A stretch of DNA of 64,000 nt from contig NZ_FMAG01000002.1 of NCBI RefSeq assembly GCF_900094585.1, positions 636,007 to 700,006 on the forward strand, read 5' to 3'. Shown one piece after another: positions 16,723-25,388 of the stretch. How positions within the stretch are numbered: position 1 is the stretch's first letter; every line of letters begins with the position of its first letter. The notes under the pieces were generated by a model that ran no database searches, had not been told where the DNA came from, and saw only the letters and a list, made by a program, of their open reading frames with translations. The translations under genes were made by a program, and so were the position numbers. Source of the DNA: Martinezella multihospitum. GTDB taxonomy: Bacteria > Pseudomonadota > Alphaproteobacteria > Rhizobiales > Rhizobiaceae.

Positions 16723-18090
16723 ATGGCGCACACGAACGAAAACAACATGTTCCTCACCGGCTGGCTGCCTGGCATCTTTGCCAAGACCGCCGCGCCGATC
16801 ATCATCATCACCACCGTCAGCGGCCTCTTTGCCGTCGTAGACGCCTATTTTCTTGGCGTCTATGTCGGCGCCGAAGCTCTCTCGGCGGTCAGCCTCATCT
16901 TCCCCGCGCTCATGCTGCTGATTGCGCTGCAGACGCTGGTTTCGAACGGCATGGCGAGCATTCTCGCCCGCCGCCTCGGCGCCGGAAATCGCGATGGTGC
17001 GAGATCGGTGTTCACCGGCGCCCATACACTGGCGCTCGCCGTCGTGGTGGCAATCAACCTCGTCTACTGGCTCGCAGCCCGGCAATTCATTGCCGTGGCT
17101 GCGGCAGGAAATGTCGATGTCGCCCGCAGTGCCGAAGCCTTCATGGGCGTCATGGTTGCCTTCGCGCCGATCAGCTTCTTCCTCTCGCTGCACCTCGACG
17201 GGCTGCGCTGCGAAGGAAAGCTCGGCTTCATGACGCTGGTGACGCTTGCCTCGACGCTGCTCAACATCCTGGCGAACTGGCTGCTGATGGCCGTCTTTCA
17301 TTGGGGTGTCGTCGGCTCGGCCGGCGGGTCGATCCTGGCGCAGTTCATCTGCCTGGCGATCGTCGTCATCTACCGCCTGCGTCGCCCCGGCGGCCTTCGG
17401 GTCGACATGGCGCTGCATGTTCACGAGTGGCGCGGCATCTTTGCCTTCGGCGCGCCGATGAGCCTCGGCTTCATCGGCATCTCGCTAAGTTCGGCGGCGA
17501 TCCTCTTCAACGTGTCGATCTGGCATCAGGGCGATTATGTGGCGACCGTTGGCGCCTACGGGATCGTTACTCGTGTCATGACCTTCGCCTATCTGCCGCT
17601 TCTGGGCTTGAGCATCGCGCTGCAGACCATATCGGGCCACAATCACGGTGCCGCGCTTCCTGCCCGCGTCGGCCACAGCGTTGTCATCGCCCTGATCTCG
17701 GCTCTGGCCTATTGCGCGGCGGTTGAAGTGATCGTCGAGCTGCTGGCAGGGCATCTAGGCTCGATCTTCGTTGCCGATCCGCTGATCGTCGCCGAGGTCG
17801 GCCGCATTCTGCCCTGGACGATCGGCGCCTATTTCCTCTTCGGGCAGGCGATCATCCTGTCGTCCTATTTCCAGTCGATCGGCGATGCCAAGCGCGGCGC
17901 GATCTTCGGTCTGTCACGATCCTATCTGTTCACCCTGCCGCTGACATTCCTGCTGCCGCTTGTCTTCGGCGAACGGGGGATCTGGATGACACCCATCTTT
18001 GCGGAAGCAGGGATGATCCTGCTCACCTGGCTGGTGCTGGCGCGCAATGCCAGGGATCGGAAATGGCGCTACGGCCTGCTGCCAGCGTGA
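16723..18090 (+). CDS. MATE family efflux transporter
   Basis: 455 residues with twelve hydrophobic segments in two related halves, the usual MATE (DinF/NorM-like) topology. These inner-membrane antiporters export cationic drugs or metabolites using sodium or proton gradients. The substrate cannot be read from sequence. It is followed closely by a strong bidirectional terminator, so it appears monocistronic. Confidence 0.92.
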   Translation: MAHTNENNMFLTGWLPGIFAKTAAPIIIITTVSGLFAVVDAYFLGVYVGAEALSAVSLIFPALMLLIALQTLVSNGMASILARRLGAGNRDGARSVFTGAHTLALAVVVAINLVYWLAARQFIAVAAAGNVDVARSAEAFMGVMVAFAPISFFLSLHLDGLRCEGKLGFMTLVTLASTLLNILANWLLMAVFHWGVVGSAGGSILAQFICLAIVVIYRLRRPGGLRVDMALHVHEWRGIFAFGAPMSLGFIGISLSSAAILFNVSIWHQGDYVATVGAYGIVTRVMTFAYLPLLGLSIALQTISGHNHGAALPARVGHSVVIALISALAYCAAVEVIVELLAGHLGSIFVADPLIVAEVGRILPWTIGAYFLFGQAIILSSYFQSIGDAKRGAIFGLSRSYLFTLPLTFLLPLVFGERGIWMTPIFAEAGMILLTWLVLARNARDRKWRYGLLPA

Positions 18091-18094
18091 AATG

Positions 18095-18127
18095 AAAAAG
18101 GCCGCGCTTTCAGGCGCGGCCTTTTGT
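18095..18127 (+). terminator. Rho-independent terminator after the MATE gene
   Basis: GGCCGCGC (18100-18107) and GCGCGGCC (18114-18121) with a 6-nt loop, A run before and TTTTGTT after. It can act in both directions, but only the plus-strand gene is close (5 nt after the stop codon). Confidence 0.9.
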
Positions 18128-18145
18128 TGGTGGGAAGCTCGCGGG

Positions 18146-18188
18146 CCATCCTCGCCCTTCGAGGCTTCGCTCCTCAGGGTGAGGATGG
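18146..18188. repeat. Intergenic palindromic repeat, first element
   Basis: Arms CCATCCTC (18146-18153) and GAGGATGG (18181-18188), with CCCTTCGAGG and CTCCTCAGGG inside. This sequence style (CCTCAGGGTGAGG / CCCTTCGAGG) is a common dispersed repeat of Rhizobiales; its named family was not assigned. Confidence 0.7.
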
Positions 18189-18262
18189 AGCGCACATCGT
18201 CGCGTAAAACAGCTTCCTGTCGGATGAGGCGAGTTCAATGTGTCGTCTTGTGCAGGAAACTA

Positions 18263-18309
18263 GCCCTCATGGTGAGGTGGCCCAAAGGGCCGTCTCGAAC
18301 CACGAGGGC
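18263..18309. repeat. Intergenic palindromic repeat, second, related element
   Basis: GCCCTC (18263-18268) and GAGGGC (18304-18309) enclose GGTGAGG and a GGCCCAAAGGGCC-like core. It shares the flavour of the element at 18146 but is not a copy. Both lie between the MATE terminator and the end of iolB. Confidence 0.6.
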
Positions 18310-18334
18310 GGGTGATTAAGAACCCGACACCTCT

Positions 18335-19132
18335 TCAGGATTTGAGCAGCCATTCGTGCTCGACGGCATTGTGGAATTTCCAGATGCGCTTCGGGCCGGC
18401 CATCACGTTGAGATAGTAGAGATCGTAGCCGTGGCAAGCGGCGCAGGGGTGATATCCCTTCGGCACCAGCGTCACGTCGCCATCCTCCAGCACCATGACT
18501 TCGTCGAGCGAACGGTCGTCGGTATAGACGCGCTGGAAGCCAAAACCCTGCGGCGGGTTGAGGCGGTGATAGTAGGTTTCCTCCAGGAAGCTTTCGTTCG
18601 GCAGATTGTCCTGATCGTGCTTGTGCGGAGGGTAGGAGGAGGTATGTCCGCCCGGCGTGATTACTTCAACGACCAGCAACGAATGCGCCGCACCATCGTC
18701 TTCCGGCATGATGTTGTTGACGTAGCGGACATTGGTGCCCTTGCCGCGTGTCAGCGCCGGGTGCGTGCCTGGCGGAATCGCGCGCGCTTCATAGGAGCCG
18801 CCACCCGGTGCCGAGCAAACGGCCAGCTCCAGATCGGTCTCGGCGATTACCGACCAGCTTGAACCAGCCGGAATATAGAGCGCATGCGGCGCGCCCTCAA
18901 AAGGGCTCATCCGACCACCGAGCAAGCCGAAATCCTTCGCACCCGCCTTGGCGCTTCCCTTGCCGCTGACCCAGACGAGGCAGACTTCGCGATCACCGGT
19001 CTCGGCCGAAGCCGTCTCGCCCGGCTTCAGGCGATGGAGATCGAAGCCGACATAGGTCCAGCCGGCGCTTTCTGGCGTGACATGGGTGACGCGGCCATGG
19101 GAGCCGTCAGGTTTGACCTTGAGATTTGGCAT
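18335..19132 (-). CDS. iolB: 5-deoxy-glucuronate isomerase
   Basis: 265 residues, normal for IolB, which converts 5-deoxy-glucuronate to 2-deoxy-5-keto-gluconate in inositol catabolism. A bicupin: P-P-H-K-H-D (metal ligands, about residue 170) and F-L-E-E-T-Y-Y-H, then G-Y-H-P (another ligand) near the C-terminus. GGAGGAACAGACCC precedes the start. Last gene of the iolC-D-E-B run. Confidence 0.96.
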   Translation of the reverse strand: MPNLKVKPDGSHGRVTHVTPESAGWTYVGFDLHRLKPGETASAETGDREVCLVWVSGKGSAKAGAKDFGLLGGRMSPFEGAPHALYIPAGSSWSVIAETDLELAVCSAPGGGSYEARAIPPGTHPALTRGKGTNVRYVNNIMPEDDGAAHSLLVVEVITPGGHTSSYPPHKHDQDNLPNESFLEETYYHRLNPPQGFGFQRVYTDDRSLDEVMVLEDGDVTLVPKGYHPCAACHGYDLYYLNVMAGPKRIWKFHNAVEHEWLLKS

Positions 19133-19206
19133 GGGTCTGTTCCTCCATTGCTTGGAAAGACACCCCTCGTGATCCTTCGATGGGACGGAGGGGCGCTCAT
19201 CTCTGG

Positions 19207-20124
19207 CTATCCCTTGGGAAAGCCTTCGGTTTCCACCGTGTAACCCGCTGCTGTCATGACGCGCATCAGCTCGGCATGACCGATCTCGGCCATTTTCTGC
19301 GGCGGTGCCTTGCGCGGATCCTGCTCGGCCTCGACCACGAACCAGCCTTCATAACCGTAACCGGCGAAGCGCTTGACGATCGCACCGAAATCGAGCGAGC
19401 CGTCGCCCGGCACCGTGAACGCGCCGAGCGCAACGGCATCGAGGAAGGACTGTCGGCTGCGATCCAGCCCATCGACGACCGATTTGCGGATGTCCTTGAC
19501 GTGGACATGGTTGATACGGGCGTGGTGGTTGTCGATGGCGCGCAGCACGTCGCCGCCGGCAAAGGCGAGGTGGCCGGCATCGAGCAGCAGCGGAATGCCG
19601 GCGCCGGAATTGCGCATGAAGGCATCAAGCTCCGGCTCGGTCTCGACGACGGCCGCCATGTGATGATGATAGGAGAGCGGCATGCCCTGTTCGGCGCACC
19701 ATTCGCCGAATTCGGTCACGCGGCGGGCATAGGCCTTCATCTCGTCATCCGAAAGGCGCGGCTTGGTGGCGAGCGGCTTGGAACGATCGCCCTGGATCGA
19801 GCGGCCGACTTCGCCATAGACGATGCAAGGCGCGTTGACGGCCTTGAACAGCTCGATCATCGGCGCGATGCGATCCTTGTTGGCGGCGAGCTCTTCGTTG
19901 ACCAGCGTGCCCGAGAACCAGCCGCCGCAGAGCGTCACGTCGGCGGCGCGCAGGATCGGCAGCATCTCGTCGGGGTTGCTCGGGAAGCGCCGGCCCTGTT
20001 CCATGCCGGTGAAGCCCGCGCCGCGCGATTGCCGCAGGCATTCTTCCAGCGATACGTCGTCGCTGAGCTCAGGAAGGTCGTCGTTCCACCAGGCGATGGG
20101 CGACATGCCGAGTTTGGCCTTCAT
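19207..20124 (-). CDS. iolE: Myo-inosose-2 dehydratase
   Basis: 305 residues. Xylose-isomerase-like TIM barrel; starts K-A-K-L-G-M-S-P-I-A-W-W-N-D-D, the typical IolE N-terminus, and includes L-L-L-D-A-G-H-L and H-V-H-V-K-D, which supply metal ligands. Dehydrates 2-keto-myo-inositol to the diketone used by IolD. An in-frame TTG sits one codon upstream at 20127; ATG at 20124 is preferred. About 75 nt separate it from iolB. Confidence 0.96.
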   Translation of the reverse strand: MKAKLGMSPIAWWNDDLPELSDDVSLEECLRQSRGAGFTGMEQGRRFPSNPDEMLPILRAADVTLCGGWFSGTLVNEELAANKDRIAPMIELFKAVNAPCIVYGEVGRSIQGDRSKPLATKPRLSDDEMKAYARRVTEFGEWCAEQGMPLSYHHHMAAVVETEPELDAFMRNSGAGIPLLLDAGHLAFAGGDVLRAIDNHHARINHVHVKDIRKSVVDGLDRSRQSFLDAVALGAFTVPGDGSLDFGAIVKRFAGYGYEGWFVVEAEQDPRKAPPQKMAEIGHAELMRVMTAAGYTVETEGFPKG

Positions 20125-20191
20125 CAATGGTCTCCTTGAAAATTGGGATGGAGGAGCGTTTCAGCTCCTCCGGAAAAGTGTCGGAAATCGA

Positions 20192-22042
20192 TCAGCCAAT
20201 GCGTTGGGCGGCGCGGGCTTTTTCATAGGCGGCGCGGGCCTTGTTGACTTCGGCGCGCGGGCTGACCTCTGGAACGGCAACGTCCCACCAGTGGCCGCCT
20301 TCGTCCGTGGTGATCAGCGGGTCGGTGTCGATGACGATGACCGAGCTGCGGTCGTTCTTCTTCGAGGCTTCGATCGCCTGTTCCAGCTCGGTGATGGAGG
20401 AAACCTTGACCGCAATCGCGCCCATGCTGGCCGCATGCGCCCGGAAGTCGATCTCGGGCATCACTTCGAACCGCGAGTCCTTCAGGAGGTTGTTGAAGTT
20501 CGCGCCGCCGGTTACCATCTGCAGGCGGTTGATGCAGCCGTAGCCGCGATTGTCGAGCAGGACGACGGTGATCTTCAGGCCGAGCATGACCGAGGTTGCC
20601 AGTTCGGAATTCAGCATCATGTAGGAGCCGTCGCCGACCATGACGACGACGTCCTTTTCCGGATGAGCCATCTTTGCGCCGAGGCCGCCTGCGATCTCGT
20701 AGCCCATGCAGGAGAAGCCGTATTCCATGTGATAGCTGCCGGGCACCGTCGCCGGCCAGAGCTTGTGCATCTCGCCGGGCAAGCCGCCGGCGGCGCAAAG
20801 CACGATGGTCTTCTCGCCGCCGATGGTCCGCGTAACCGCACCGATCACCTGGGCGTCAGAGGGCAGGGCGGCGTTGGTGGTCGCCATTGCCCGAGCGGCA
20901 GCTTCCATCCAGATCTTCTTTTCCTGCGCTGCCCTCTCGGCAAGCGCTGCCGGAGCGCGCCAGCCCACCAGACCGGCGTCGAGTGCCTTTAGACCTTCTC
21001 GAGCATCCGTCACCAGTGGGTGACTATTGTGCTTGAGCGCGTCGTAGGCTGCGATATTAAGGCCGATCATCGCCAGCTTCTCATTCTTGAACAGCGCCCA
21101 GGAGCCGGTGGTAAAATCCTGGCAGCGCGTGCCGACGGCGATCACCAGATCGGTGTCCTCGGCAATGGCGTTGGCGGCCGAGGTGCCTGTCACGCCGACC
21201 GAGCCGAGCGCCAGGGGATGCCTTTCGTCGATGGCCGACTTGCCGGCCTGCGTGACGACAACCGGAATGCCATGTGCTTCGGCAAAAGCAGTCAGTTCTT
21301 TGGCGGCCTGCGAATAGAGCACACCGCCGCCCGCCAGAATGACCGGCTTTTCCGAGCGGCGGATCAATGCGATCGCGTTGGCCAGTTCGTCGGCATCCGG
21401 TTGCGGGCGGCGCTGGGTCCAGACATGCTCTTCGAAGAAGCTTTCGGGATAATCATAGGCTTCGGCCTGTACGTCCTGGCAGAGCGAAAGCGTCACCGGG
21501 CCGCAATCAAGGGGATCGGTCAGCACCTGCATGGCGCGCTTCAGCGCCGATATGATCTGCTCGGGCCGGGTGATGCGGTCGAAATAGCGCGAGACGGGAC
21601 GGAAAGCGTCATTGGCCGAAACGGTGCCGTCGCCGAAATCCTCGATCTGCTGCAGCACCGGATCGGGCGCGCGGTTGGCAAAGACGTCGCCGGGCAGGAA
21701 GAGGACAGGGATGCGATTGACATGCGCCACGCCAGCGGCCGTCACCATGTTGAGCGCGCCGGGGCCGATGGAGGTGGTGCAGGCCATGAAACGCTGACGG
21801 AAGCTCGCCTTGGCATAGGCGATGGCGGCGTGGGCCATGCCCTGCTCGTTGTGAGCACGGAAGGTCGGCAGTTCCTCGCGCACCTGATAGAGCGCTTCGC
21901 CGATGCCGGCGACGTTGCCGTGACCGAAGATCGCCCAGACACCGCCGAAGATAGGCTGCTTCTGCCCGTCGATGATGGTCATCTGCTTCTTGAGGAAATG
22001 CGCGACGGCCTGTGCCATCGTCAATCGGATCGTCTTGCCCAT
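20192..22042 (-). CDS. iolD: 3D-(3,5/4)-trihydroxycyclohexane-1,2-dione hydrolase
   Basis: 616 residues, normal for IolD. Thiamine-diphosphate enzyme: the N-terminal PYR domain with H-N-E-Q-G-M-A-H (catalytic Glu), and the PP domain with V-G-D-G-S-Y-M-M-L-N (metal/diphosphate binding). It opens the inositol-derived ring to 5-deoxy-glucuronate. GGGAGG lies before the ATG. A 44-nt palindromic repeat sits directly upstream, between iolC and iolD. Confidence 0.97.
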   Translation of the reverse strand: MGKTIRLTMAQAVAHFLKKQMTIIDGQKQPIFGGVWAIFGHGNVAGIGEALYQVREELPTFRAHNEQGMAHAAIAYAKASFRQRFMACTTSIGPGALNMVTAAGVAHVNRIPVLFLPGDVFANRAPDPVLQQIEDFGDGTVSANDAFRPVSRYFDRITRPEQIISALKRAMQVLTDPLDCGPVTLSLCQDVQAEAYDYPESFFEEHVWTQRRPQPDADELANAIALIRRSEKPVILAGGGVLYSQAAKELTAFAEAHGIPVVVTQAGKSAIDERHPLALGSVGVTGTSAANAIAEDTDLVIAVGTRCQDFTTGSWALFKNEKLAMIGLNIAAYDALKHNSHPLVTDAREGLKALDAGLVGWRAPAALAERAAQEKKIWMEAAARAMATTNAALPSDAQVIGAVTRTIGGEKTIVLCAAGGLPGEMHKLWPATVPGSYHMEYGFSCMGYEIAGGLGAKMAHPEKDVVVMVGDGSYMMLNSELATSVMLGLKITVVLLDNRGYGCINRLQMVTGGANFNNLLKDSRFEVMPEIDFRAHAASMGAIAVKVSSITELEQAIEASKKNDRSSVIVIDTDPLITTDEGGHWWDVAVPEVSPRAEVNKARAAYEKARAAQRIG

Positions 22043-22064
22043 CGGGCGCCTCCCAAATGCTAGA

Positions 22065-22108
22065 GCAATTCCAGGAAAGGTGCGTAGCGGTTTTCCATCC
22101 GGAATTGC
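22065..22108. repeat. 44-nt dispersed palindromic repeat, copy 2, between iolC and iolD
   Basis: GCAATTCC (22065-22072) and GGAATTGC (22101-22108) with the inner GGAAA/TTTTCC arms around GTGCGTAGCG. Differs from the copy at 11639 at only a few positions. It will form a stem in the iolC-iolD mRNA 22 nt before the iolD start codon. Confidence 0.85.
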
Positions 22109-22168
22109 CAGAAAACAAAGAGATAGAACGGTTCAACGCTTCGTGAAAAGCTGAACCGCCCTAGAATT

Positions 22169-24103
22169 TCACAGGCCGCGGGTTTTGAGCCACGCTGCCG
22201 TCAGTTGCCGGAAGCGGCTGGCCATGTCGGCAATCGCTTCCTCGTCATTCATACCACCCGAGAGCCACGCGCGAGCCGCATCGGAGAAGATGGTCCGCCC
22301 AACGGCGAAGCCCTTGACCGAGGGGGCCGCCAGCGTCGCTTCAAAGCTGCGGATCAGTTCCTCCGCCGGCGCCTCCAGGCCCAGCAACACGATACCGCGG
22401 CACCATTGATCATTTTTGGCGATCACGGCATCGATTTTTTTCCAGGCAGCCGCCGATTCCTGCGGCTCAAGCTTCCACCAGTCCGGCTTGATGCCGAGCG
22501 CATAGAGCTCTTCCATCGCCGTCGGGATCGTGTCGTCGGTCAGCGGGCCGTTCTTGCTGGCGATGATCTCGACCAGCAGTTCGCGGCCGACCTTGCGCGC
22601 GGCTTCGAACAGCGTCCGCAGCTTCTCCTGCTGCTCCGCCTTCAGCTCCTTCGGATCGTCCGGATGGTAGAAGCACAGGCATTTGATGCAATGATGCAGC
22701 GGCCATTCGACGAGCTGGGAGCCGATGTCCTGGCTGAACTCGAATTTCAGCGGCTTCGATCCCGGCAATTCGACCGGGCGTCCGATCCAGGAGAAGTTCT
22801 TGGTTGCAGCATCGAAGAAGGCATCGCGCCCGAAGCGCTCGTCGATCAGCATGCCATAGCCGGGGCGACCATCGGCCACTCGCGCCGCCGCCTCGACGGC
22901 CAGCCGCTTGAAGGCGACGATCTTGTCGTGGCCAAGGCCCAGCTCGTCGCAGACGCTGACGAGCTGCGAGCGGTGGTCGATGGCGAGAGCCATCAGCAGC
23001 GGGATTTCGTCGTCGCGGCGGGTCGTCGCCCAATGAATGTGGTTGATTGCTTCGTCTTTGCGCAGCGCCCGGTGCTTGCTGCCCGTCTTCAGGAAGAAAT
23101 CGAGCTCCGTCCAGGTCGGATATTCCGGCGAGCAGAGCAGGCGGGAGACGGCAAAGGCGCCGCAGGCATTCGCCCAGGTGGCGCAGGTCTTCAAGGGCTC
23201 GCCGCGCAGATAGCCGCGCAGGAAGCCGGACATGAAGGCATCGCCAGCACCGAGAACGTTGAAGACCTCGATCGGGAAACCTTGGCCGACGATACCGGCT
23301 TCAAGGTCGTCCGAAATCGGACCTTCATAGACGATACATCCCATGGCGCCGCGCTTCAGCACGATGACGGCCGAGGAGAGGCGGCGGATTTCCTTCAGCG
23401 CGCCGAGCACATCGTCTGCGCCGGAAGCGATCATGATCTCTTCTTCCGTGCCGACGATCAGATCGCAATCCGGCAGCGTTTCCTTCATCTTCGAGGACAC
23501 GCGATCCGACTTTACATAGCGCTCGAAACCTTCGGCGTGGCCGGCAAGGCCCCAGAGGTTCGGGCGATAATCGATATCGAAGATCACCTTGCGGCCATTC
23601 GCCTTGGCGATGCGGATCGCCTTGCGCTGGGCTGCTTCGGTATTCGGTTTGGAAAAATGCGTGCCGGAGACCAGGACGGCGCCCGAAGACTTGATGAAGC
23701 CTTCGTCGATATCGTCTTCGTTCAGCGCCATGTCGGCGCAATCTGATCGATAGAAGATCATCGGCGAGACGCCTTCGGCCTCGACCGCCAGCAGTACCAG
23801 CGCCGTCAGGCGCTCCTTGTCCGTCTTGATCCCGTCGACCGCCACGCCTTCGCGGGCCGACTGCTCGCGGATGAAACGGCCCATCTGCTCGTCGCCGACG
23901 CGGGTGATGAGGCCGGATTTCAGGCCGAGCCGCGCCGTGCCGATGGCGATATTGGCCGGGCAGCCGCCAACCGACTTGGCGAAGGAGGCGATGTCTTCGA
24001 GCTTCGAGCCGATCTGCTGACCATAAAGGTCGACGGAGGAGCGGCCGATGGTGATCACATCGAGTTTTGCTTCCGGCTCTGCGCCAGGATTGTCGTGTGC
24101 CAT
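22169..24103 (-). CDS. iolC: Bifunctional 5-dehydro-2-deoxygluconokinase / DUF2090 aldolase-like protein
   Basis: 644 residues, about twice a plain IolC. Residues ~10-325 are a PfkB-type sugar kinase (G-G-C-P-A-N-I-A, and G-A-G-D-A-F-M-S-G-F with the catalytic Asp). Residues ~335-640 are a DUF2090 domain, seen fused to IolC in many Proteobacteria and thought to act as the aldolase (IolJ-like) on the phosphorylated product. GGAGGACATC precedes the start. First gene of the iolCDEB run; a GGAA-N6-TTCC operator candidate lies 173 nt upstream. Confidence 0.95.
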   Translation of the reverse strand: MAHDNPGAEPEAKLDVITIGRSSVDLYGQQIGSKLEDIASFAKSVGGCPANIAIGTARLGLKSGLITRVGDEQMGRFIREQSAREGVAVDGIKTDKERLTALVLLAVEAEGVSPMIFYRSDCADMALNEDDIDEGFIKSSGAVLVSGTHFSKPNTEAAQRKAIRIAKANGRKVIFDIDYRPNLWGLAGHAEGFERYVKSDRVSSKMKETLPDCDLIVGTEEEIMIASGADDVLGALKEIRRLSSAVIVLKRGAMGCIVYEGPISDDLEAGIVGQGFPIEVFNVLGAGDAFMSGFLRGYLRGEPLKTCATWANACGAFAVSRLLCSPEYPTWTELDFFLKTGSKHRALRKDEAINHIHWATTRRDDEIPLLMALAIDHRSQLVSVCDELGLGHDKIVAFKRLAVEAAARVADGRPGYGMLIDERFGRDAFFDAATKNFSWIGRPVELPGSKPLKFEFSQDIGSQLVEWPLHHCIKCLCFYHPDDPKELKAEQQEKLRTLFEAARKVGRELLVEIIASKNGPLTDDTIPTAMEELYALGIKPDWWKLEPQESAAAWKKIDAVIAKNDQWCRGIVLLGLEAPAEELIRSFEATLAAPSVKGFAVGRTIFSDAARAWLSGGMNDEEAIADMASRFRQLTAAWLKTRGL

Positions 24104-24275
24104 GATGTCCTCCCGTCAGGGCATGACCTCTTCTGCTTTTCAGCCTGCGCCGAGATCATGCGTTATTGAAAGTGCCGGTGTTCGTTTCGTCCCGGTTGCC
24201 ATGGATCGGACGACCATCTCCCGCGGCCGTGATCCTGGCTGTAGTGAAACATTGGTTCCGAGATTTTGTCAATTC

Positions 24276-24289
24276 GGAATGTTTATTCC
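24276..24289. promoter_or_regulatory. Candidate IolR (RpiR) operator upstream of iolC
   Basis: GGAA-TGTTTA-TTCC, matching the GGAA-N6-TTCC palindrome I recall for RpiR-type IolR regulators. It overlaps the last codons of the upstream iolR gene and lies 173 nt before the iolC start. A related imperfect copy (GAAAC-AAAT-GTTCC) lies at 25189-25202 before iolR itself. Confidence 0.6.
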
Positions 24290-25155
24290 ATTTTCGTTTT
24301 ATCTGCTTTTGTTACAGCTTTTCGCCGGCGCTCGGCGATGGCGACCGGAAAGGCCATGATCAGCGCCATCGATGCCGACAGCGAGCGGAAGCCCGCAAAA
24401 TCGGCCTCCGCAACTTCGAACCAGTGGGTCGCGCAGGCGGTAAGTGGGGAAAAGGCCGAATCGGTAATGGCGATGACGGGCACGTTGCGCGCCGCCAGAT
24501 CCTGCGCCTGCGCCAGGCTGTCGGCGGCGTAGGGCGAGAAGCTTGCGGCGATCGCTGCGTCCCTCTCCGTGGCGAAACGGGCGATCTCACCGTCGATGCC
24601 GTTCGGCGAGGCGACTATCTGGTGGCGGATATTCAGCTTGGAGAAGGCATAGCTCATGTGCGCCGTCAGCGGATAGGAGCGACGCTTGGCGATGAGATAG
24701 ATCGTTTCTGCAGCGGCAAGCACATCGACTGCTTTGGCGAAAGTATCCGTCTCGATGGTTGCTGCGAGTTTATTGATGGACTGGCTTGCCGCAGACAGGA
24801 AGCCGGAGAGGATGCCGGCCTCTTCATCTTTTATGCCAGACTGCTCGAGCGTGACGAGTCGCTCCTCGTAGCTAAGCGTGCGATCGCGCAGCCTTTCGCG
24901 GAAGATGCTCTGTAAGTCTGAGAACCCCTCATAGCCGAGGTGATGAGCAAGGCGTACTAGTGTGGACGGTTGAACTTCAGCCGCTGTCGCAATGCTGGCC
25001 GTTGTGCCGAAGGCGATTTCATCGGGATTGCCGAGTGCGAAGGCGGCTACCTGTGCGAGGCGCTTAGGCATGGCGTTCTTGCGCTCGATAATGATGCTGC
25101 GCAGACTTTCGAAGTCGCGCGGCACCCTGGTTTGCGTCTCGATATTGTTGTCCAT
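24283..25155 (-). CDS. iolR: RpiR family transcriptional regulator, likely IolR
   Basis: 290 residues. The N-terminal HTH_6 domain (residues ~10-85: A-S-I-A-T-A-A-E-V-Q-P-S-T-L-V-R) is followed by a SIS sugar-phosphate-binding domain (residues ~125-260). The RpiR family regulates sugar and polyol catabolism; placement directly upstream of iolC suggests control by an inositol-pathway intermediate. The start at 25155 (M-D-N-N-I-E) has AAGGA upstream, better than 25212, which is not supported by a ribosome-binding site. Confidence 0.9.
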   Translation of the reverse strand: MDNNIETQTRVPRDFESLRSIIIERKNAMPKRLAQVAAFALGNPDEIAFGTTASIATAAEVQPSTLVRLAHHLGYEGFSDLQSIFRERLRDRTLSYEERLVTLEQSGIKDEEAGILSGFLSAASQSINKLAATIETDTFAKAVDVLAAAETIYLIAKRRSYPLTAHMSYAFSKLNIRHQIVASPNGIDGEIARFATERDAAIAASFSPYAADSLAQAQDLAARNVPVIAITDSAFSPLTACATHWFEVAEADFAGFRSLSASMALIMAFPVAIAERRRKAVTKADKTKME

Positions 25156-25188
25156 GCGGCGTCCTTCAGCTTCCCCAACACCATCAAT

Positions 25189-25202
25189 GAAACAAATGTT
25201 CC
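25189..25202. promoter_or_regulatory. Second, imperfect IolR-like site in the iolR/dehydrogenase gap
   Basis: GAAAC-AAAT-GTTCC, one mismatch from GGAA-N6-TTCC. It sits between the divergent iolR and Gfo/Idh/MocA start codons, about 34 nt upstream of the iolR start, so it could give autoregulation and control the divergent gene as well. Confidence 0.45.
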
Positions 25203-25388
25203 ATATTCGCAACGATACCGGATTTTGAATAATTCAGCACGAATAATTTTAACACAATGATTTTAAACGAATAAATATGAATTCTGCGTTCTGGAAGAGA
25301 TTTTGCTCGCGAGGCCATGCTTGTCAAAACGGTCTAAATATTCCAAAAATCCCGCAACTTCGGGAGCGGATTTGAGGAGGAAGGGCAA

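Noticed and set aside
22205-23746. 513-residue plus-strand open frame opposite iolC
   Set aside because: Fully antisense to the well-supported IolC-DUF2090 gene, with Arg/Asp/Ala-rich non-family sequence and no ribosome site.
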